Origin: Tretioscincus oriximinensis
Taxonomy: Eukaryota; Chordata; Lepidosauria; Squamata; Gymnophthalmidae
Assembly: GCA_022410635.1 (NCBI GenBank)
Contig: JAJVDF010000165.1
Location: forward strand, 136,082-200,081
Length of the DNA stretch: 64,000 nucleotides
Direction: 5' to 3'
Made by a program: the position numbers and the translations under genes. The notes beneath the pieces are model-generated. The model did no database searches. It was not told the DNA's origin and saw nothing but the letters and a program-made list of their open reading frames with translations. Of the stretch, positions 58,682-64,000 are shown one piece after another. Position 1 is the first letter of the stretch; every line of letters starts with the position of its first letter.

Positions 58682-59167
58682 TGAGTGATTGAGTGGTTGC
58701 CCAACAGCTGGGCAACATGTAGCCCAGTGACTTGGGCCTCCAAGGTGACACTCACATGGGCCCTCCTAATTACAGTCATCACCAAAAGTGCCATTAAAAA
58801 TCAGATGTCAGAATGGAGGCGCTGGTGCTCCAGATTACAACTTCCTGATGTAATCAGGAGGGACAGTGCTCCTCCTAGCACCAGAATAAAGGTATCAACA
58901 CTTGGTCTATACACCGTCCAGCTGCTGCAGCTAGGCAGCTAAGAGTTTTAAGTCAAGCACTACCACCTTCATTCTGCTACCAGGATTTGTGCTAGCATTC
59001 CCAATTACAAATTCTTACTCAGTTTGCTAGCAGTGGAGTGGCATGTAGATAAGATGCTACAGAGGCAATTATGAACTGCTTCGGTTGCAAATATTATCAT
59101 TAAATGGAGTTAATGCAAATATAATATTGTTTTTTAGTGATAAATGCTTCCTTACACTGGTACATAG

Positions 59168-59327
59168 CAGATGAAACCCAGTTATAACAAAGAGCAAGGG
59201 GTGACGTGAATTTATTTGTTATAATGAAATTTTGTTATAACAAAACCCATTGTAACCAACATTATTCTTACAAGCGTTCCACCAGGACTTCTTTATATCA
59301 GGCTTCTTTATAACGGGGTTTCACCTG
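59168..59327. mobile_element. Pogo/Tc1-mariner-like MITE
   Basis: CAGATGAAACCCAGTTATAAC at the left and the complement of CAGGTGAAACCCCGTTATAA at the right form the TIRs. TA lies at 59,165-59,166 and 59,328-59,329. The centre has TTGTTATAATGAAATTTTGTTATAACAA. The short TIR starting CAG next to TA is typical of pogo-type elements. Confidence 0.65.
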
Positions 59328-60317
59328 TAAATGGCGTCCTGGAGACTCTTCCAACACGTGATTTTAATCCATCTTCAGTCCTAAAGAACTGGACTAAATC
59401 GGGGAGGGGGGGCAGGTTATTTTTGGTTTAGTCCAATTCTACAGCACTGAAAATGAATTAAAAATATGCACCAGAACAGCACCCTGGTTTATGGCAGGGA
59501 AAGAGGCTAGAGTCAGAGCTAGGGTTAGGGCAGGATTCTGGTTATGGCTGGGGGGGTAGAAGCTGGAGTCTTATGGCAACGCTAATGGGAGGATAGTTCA
59601 TTAAATTTGTTTTTATAGAACCTATATCTTTTTTTTGAAAGGGGAACAAACCTTTTGTAAAAAAGCTTTTTTAATAAAACATACTAAAATAAACGATCAC
59701 AGATCAGTTTCAGATCTTCAAAAAGAATTTCTAAAACAACTGTCAACCCACAAGGGAGGTTCATGTTTCAGACCATAAGCTAATAAATGGCATCCTAATT
59801 AAAGATATTCTATAGAGAGAAAAAAGTTACTAATAAAACACATCCAGGTTCCCTGAGGCTGCAATCCTGCACCCAGATACACATTGTTTGGGGCACCTAT
59901 ATATTACTGGGTGAAAAACGAAAGCCCCAAATTCGAATTCAGAGAAACCTAGAGCATCCTAAATACATGTAAAAAATTTAAAAGTTTGATTATGAGAAGA
60001 AAATTCAAAAGCAGAAACCTCTTTTAAATAAATAATTGGCAATACAAAGGAAGAAACAACCTCAACCCTGTTCATTGCTTTGCAAATGTTATGCAGTATT
60101 GTTTTGAATGGCTGTNCAGTTCTATTACACGTTTCTCAGTATGACTTGTGTTCACCTTAAGGGATGAAAACAGCTGAATTATGTATGTAGAGAAGGGAAG
60201 AGAAATCGCACTAGGAATGGAAATTAAGTTTTCAAGTCTTTGGCGCTCAGGGACCTTGTTAAAGCAACAAGGGAAGCAAGGAAGAAAAAAGACAGCAACT
60301 GCTGGAATATCAAGGTT

Positions 60318-60500
60318 CAAATCCTCAACACTAATGAAAATGTTTTTGGTCATAAAGCAGGTGTCTCCAAATCTAGAGACATACTGGATACTTCTGGATA
60401 TTTTTTTATATTGTTTTTAAAGGTATTGTTGCTTTTATTGTTGGCCACCCTGAGACCTTTGGGTATGGGACGAGGTATAAATGTAAATAAATAATAAATC
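60318..60500 (+). mobile_element. Dispersed repeat Y, copy 2, leading into a LINE 3' tail
   Basis: The repeat-Y block is followed by TTATTGTTGGCCACCCTGAGACCTTTGGG and GAGGTATAAATGTAAATAAATAATAAAT, the common reptile LINE 3' terminus. Repeat Y is therefore probably LINE 3' sequence. Confidence 0.6.
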
Positions 60501-60885
60501 TGCCAGCTACTTCACATTATCTAATGGTTGTTGGGAGACTAATTGAGAAAATACGAAAAGCTTTTGGTCCATGGAATTAAAAAAAAATCAAGCTGCACAG
60601 ATTCAGGAGAGTGAAATTCAGCCTTCCTTTTTTAATGTTTTCAACTGAATACCAAATACATTCAAAATGCATAAAATAAAAATCTCTCAAAGTTCAATAT
60701 ACCTACTCCATCCACAGCAAGAAAGTCCAATCATCACTAACATATATTTCAGGAAAAGATGCACAAAATGTTTATAATTTTTTAAACAAAATATGTTGCA
60801 TAACTGCAATTATTGACATACTCTAATAATGAGTTCCATTTTAATTTTCTGCTCACAGCTTAACTAATTCCCAACTTCCTATACT

Positions 60886-61365
60886 TTGTATTCTTGCCAA
60901 ATCAAATCTATATTGATTCATAGCCAAATGTACCAGATACTCAGTCCATTTNTCTTATCCTGCCAACCTTATGCCACTATGGATTCAACCACACTTAGGG
61001 CGGTCCAGAATTTATCTGCAGGAGCACAGCAAAGAATCACAGCACCCAAGGTGACACCATCACCCCTCAAATTCTGCATCTTTGGTCACCCATCCAGTGC
61101 CTCTTACTCTGCCAGTGCAGATGGGGGCCCCTCCCCTCTCAAGCCCCACTTACCTGCCATGGTGAGAATCAACTCCTTAATTTTGGCTTTGAAAATGCCA
61201 GGAGCAAGAACACACATCCACTCCCCACCCCCTGCATATCATGACAAGGATGAGGGCAAGTGGGACAGCCCAGTTTTCTACCCTCCCAAATCCTATGTCA
61301 GGGGCCAAAGACCTCTTTGTCCTTCCTTGCCTATGGCAGTGCTGGAACTATTGGAAGAGGATTAA
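60886..61365 (+). other. Open frame of unknown meaning in GC-richer sequence
   Basis: 159 codons open on the plus strand with a proline-rich composition (HSPPPAYHDKDEGKWDSP). No domain, splice context or family is recognised. It may be chance or part of an old transposon. Confidence 0.15.
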
Positions 61366-61501
61366 GAGCCTCCCTTACATTTTGCCCATAAGAGAAATCA
61401 ACATTGGATAGAGTTTAGACAAAATAGACTAAGCAAACCAACATGGTCACCTTGTCCAATACAATGCTAGGCTTCTGTAAAGAGGTCTAGCTGCATACTA
61501 A

Positions 61502-61858
61502 TCAGCAATAAACTAAACTGGAAGTTGAGGATGGTGCATGCTTCTTTAGTGGGGATGGATTTTGCTTTGTATCACTGAATTGAGTCCTCTGGAACTTAGC
61601 AAACCAGAAAACTTCATTCCTGACTGTTGTAGTAATTGTCACATTTGGATCCAAGGCATCAGTCATTCCAGAGCCAATATGGGTCAGTCCACCAAACATG
61701 GACAGCTTTATTTCCAGATCAGAAAAAGATTCACTCACATATGGGAAAGATTTTTTGATCTCAATCAGAACATCAGAACATCCAAAAACAGCCTTAATTC
61801 CACCGATGGTCCTAAAGCATTTGAAACTATGGAATCTTAGTTGATCTAGCTCTGCCAT
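61502..61858 (-). other. Unidentified 118-codon ORF
   Basis: The minus strand opens MAELDQLRFHSFKCFRTIGG and continues IKAVFGCSDVLIEIKKSFPY, VSESFSDLEIKLSMFGGLTH, then TITTTVRNEVFWFAKFQRTQ. The composition is protein-like and starts at an ATG, but I recognise no family. It is followed upstream by an antisense LINE tail (61,860-61,985). It may be a fragment of a retroelement or DNA-element gene. Confidence 0.3.
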
Positions 61859-61859
61859 T

Positions 61860-61985
61860 ACTATTAATTTATTTAAAACATTTCTATGCCTCTTCTCAGA
61901 TGAAACACCTCAATTTAAAAATAAATTCAACACCAGGTTAAAAGCAATTAAAACAGTGATGTAGTAAAACATTAAAAGCTGAGTG
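61860..61985 (-). mobile_element. LINE 3' tail remnant
   Basis: TTTATTTAAAACATTTCTATGCCTCTTCTCAGATGAAACACC followed by AAAATAAATTCAACACC and TTAAAAGCAATTAAAACA is the antisense common reptile LINE/SINE terminus. Confidence 0.55.
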
Positions 61986-62419
61986 GGACATGAAACAAAC
62001 ATTCATTAGAAATACAAGCAGAAGGATAAATGACTGCCTTTTATCCTCTCGCGCTGATATATGAGCTACATCTTGCTTGTATGGGAATAGCCTGATTATA
62101 ATTACTCATGCTCCAGTAACCTCTTGCTTAAACTGCTGCTATAAGGAGAGGTATTTTAAAATGATGCAGACATTGCAACTGAATTAGAATAAGAAGGTAG
62201 AGTGTAAAGAGACGAAGCATTGTGAACATCAAATAAAGTACTACTCTCATTCTATTTCCATGGGCAGGGGACTCCCAGATATTGGAGCATGGTAATCCCT
62301 TCTGGGAATAAATAAAAAGCATCCCAAGCCTCTCTTTTGGTCTTGATTTTCATGCTTTCTACTAAGGTTTTTTAAATCTTTCCAGTAAAAGAAAAGATGG
62401 TATTTCATAACCCCCATAA

Positions 62420-64000
62420 CTCATATCCAATCTTGTGGCATTGCTGAAACCAAAGAGTCAAAACGAGAACTCACTCAGACACCCAAAGAATAAAGAGACA
62501 GATCAGGAGCAAGTGAAAAAAAACGTCGGTCTCAAAACAAGGCCCAAGCCAATCCCCCTTTCTCAAATTGGACTAGAGGACAAGGGTGTTGCAGTGACAA
62601 TAAACCATGAACTACAGTTATACCTACCCAGTTGGCTCTAAACATAGGATAGTTGGAAAGTAACCGGGGTCGTTGGAATACAAAAGAAAAAGTCCTTAAC
62701 TCCCTAATGCACTTGCTTCATAGAAACACTAGAGATATTGATCTACGTTCCCTATATTGGCTCCCAATATTACAAAAGGTTGGTCCTTACCTTCAACAGT
62801 TCTGTGATTCCACAGATCGTTTTAAAACAGAGATATATTTCCTAATAGAGTTTTTAAAGAGATAGGATCATGCGTTTTAAAGGAGAAAGAAAATAGGGAT
62901 TTGAATGGTACGAAGTATATGGGACATATGATTAACAGACCCATTAGGCCTAGCGATTACAAGGCAGATTTGTTGGCCCCAAAAGCTAAAACAAATTCAA
63001 CAGAGACCCAAAATAGATTGGGATAGGGATGAATTATCCTTGATTGAACACCTTGGAGAAGAGGGCAAAATGGAAATAATTGATAGACTACAATCCCTAC
63101 TAACTGCCCTGAAGCAGAAGGTAACGTGGCAAGGGGCACCTGATCCTACTATAAGTAAGGAAATCCAAGTACCTGGAAGAAAGCCAGTAGAATAAAAAAA
63201 AAACGAACTGCATCTAAACAAGAGTTCCCCTTAGGAAAAATAGAAAGGTGCTGCGGTGTGTCGACAACCCACAAAAGAAAATTGATCACTACTTAAAAAG
63301 TGTCTGACAAATCTAGCAGTTGTACAGAGCAAATGGGAAAGAACAAAAAGACCTGCACAGTAGAGATACAGCACAATAAAGGAAGTACTTACCAGAATAT
63401 TCCTGACGCTCCCTCGCTAAACAAAGCTGCTCATGGACAAAAAGGAGTAAGCAACAAACTTCCTGAGGATCATAAATTGCTTAATAAACCACCCCCTCAA
63501 ATTAAAAATGGTTGTATTTGCACTGACCAGAGCGACCAAATTTTACACCAAATTGAGGTGTTTCAAAATTCCTATCAGATTTTGCAATAATAGCGCTGCA
63601 AGAAACCTGGATTACATCCACAGAACAAGCAATGCAAATTCCTGGATTTGTGGGATGGAACTACCTCGCCCAGAAAAAGCCGAGTGCAGCAGACCTAGTG
63701 GTGGTCTAGCCATATTGATTAAAGGGAAATTAGGTTGGGAAGGCGAAGTTTTGCATATGGAATCCTGTCCCCCGCACCCAAACATGCTGATTGTTAAATC
63801 GAATACTAAATTAAGTAACCCTCGCTGCACAGCATTTCATAATATGATAATAATCTACATCTATTCTCCACCTCATACTTCAAAATTCTACTCACCTAGT
63901 CTTTGGTCTAGAAATATTAGAAGAAATTGATAAATTATTCCCCGCAAATCTAAAAATCATATTGGGAGACTTAAATGCAAGGATATGGGATTCTGCAAAC
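62420..64000 (+). mobile_element. 5' part of a non-LTR retrotransposon, cut by window edge
   Basis: A degraded ORF1-like stretch in pieces (62,435-62,641; DELSLIEHLGEEGKMEIIDR near 63,030; 63,300-63,590) precedes an apurinic-type endonuclease domain at the edge. The clade is not determined. The layout (ORF1-like then endonuclease) is that of a two-ORF LINE in sense orientation. Confidence 0.65.
63575..64000 (+). pseudogene. LINE endonuclease (APE-type) domain remnant
   Basis: Motifs across frames: FAIIALQETWIT (catalytic Glu), IPGFVGWNYLAQKKPSA, then after a frameshift near 63,690 GRPSGGLAILIKGKLG, and finally LEEIDKLFPANLKIILGDLN followed by ARIWDS, with the catalytic Asp and Asn in GDLNAR. 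Frameshifts and stops make it inactive. The reverse transcriptase should lie beyond 64,000. Confidence 0.75.

Larger units (their letters stand above)
25951..64000 (-). other. DISC1: DISC1 intron, upstream part (runs off the window)
   Basis: This sequence lies 5' of the 61-nt exon on the minus strand. I looked for the preceding DISC1 exon, which must end with one leftover base to fit the AG start of the next, and found no convincing match. Stretches with nothing recognisable: 26,000-26,724; 28,155-29,850; 30,086-30,947; 31,896-32,851; 33,671-34,989; 35,946-36,824; 37,019-38,244; 38,700-39,387; 39,973-42,373; 43,869-44,735; 47,300-48,121; 49,185-50,327; 53,046-54,884; 56,000-56,647; 56,864-58,293; 58,682-59,167; 59,328-60,317. 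The rest is repeats plus the exon-like ORFs listed below. Confidence 0.6.

Noticed and set aside
59520..59535. TTAGGG-like units suggesting interstitial telomere repeat
   Set aside because: Fewer than two clean units; chance in a GGTTA-rich stretch.
1..64000. CRISPR arrays, operons or bacterial-type systems
   Set aside because: Repeat content, splice sites and a recognisable vertebrate gene show this is animal nuclear DNA; no regularly spaced direct repeats were seen.

Overview
This is animal nuclear DNA: AT-rich, packed with decayed transposable elements, with no bacterial-type operons and only short spliced exons. The repeat set points to a reptile, most likely a squamate or other lepidosaur. 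It includes CR1/L3-type LINEs with a TTCTTATG terminal repeat, a BovB/RTE fragment, Penelope-like elements, tRNA-derived SINEs with a (CTT)n tail, and hAT and Harbinger-like MITEs. I cannot name the species.

The gene I can anchor is DISC1 on the minus strand. Two exons are recognisable: 25,890-25,950 (61 nt) and 10,110-10,383 (274 nt). They probably correspond to human exons 10 and 11. Both have canonical splice sites. The codon split between them (AG + T) joins in frame, and the joined peptide aligns without gaps to the C-terminal coiled-coil part of DISC1 around the VWE.DLEAC.LL motif. The rest of the window is therefore DISC1 intron: the upstream intron (25,951 to 64,000 and beyond), a complete 15.5-kb intron (10,384-25,889), and part of the downstream intron (1-10,109).

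Layout. 1-10 kb: a LINE with a reverse-transcriptase remnant, SINEs around an assembly gap in a GAA tract, and two adjacent hAT MITEs. 10-26 kb: DISC1 exon, AT-rich intron, a CpG-rich island at 16.3-16.7 kb, a BovB remnant, two inverted copies of an unidentified repeat with ATC tails, and DISC1 exon. 26-42 kb: fold-back elements, another hAT element, SINEs and several Penelope 3' ends, two with hammerhead-ribozyme-like cores. 42-51 kb: a hAT MITE split by a probable solo LTR, three exon-like minus-strand ORFs of unknown identity, and more MITEs. 51-64 kb: LINE and Penelope copies including an open GIY-YIG endonuclease ORF, a nearly perfect 216-bp inverted repeat, a pogo-like MITE, and the 5' part of a LINE with an endonuclease domain running off the right edge.

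The most noteworthy items are the hammerhead-like cores in Penelope copies, the LTR nested in a hAT palindrome, the 216-bp inverted repeat, and the unidentified exon-like cluster at 44.7-51.0 kb. All comparisons to known families are from memory and were not run as searches.
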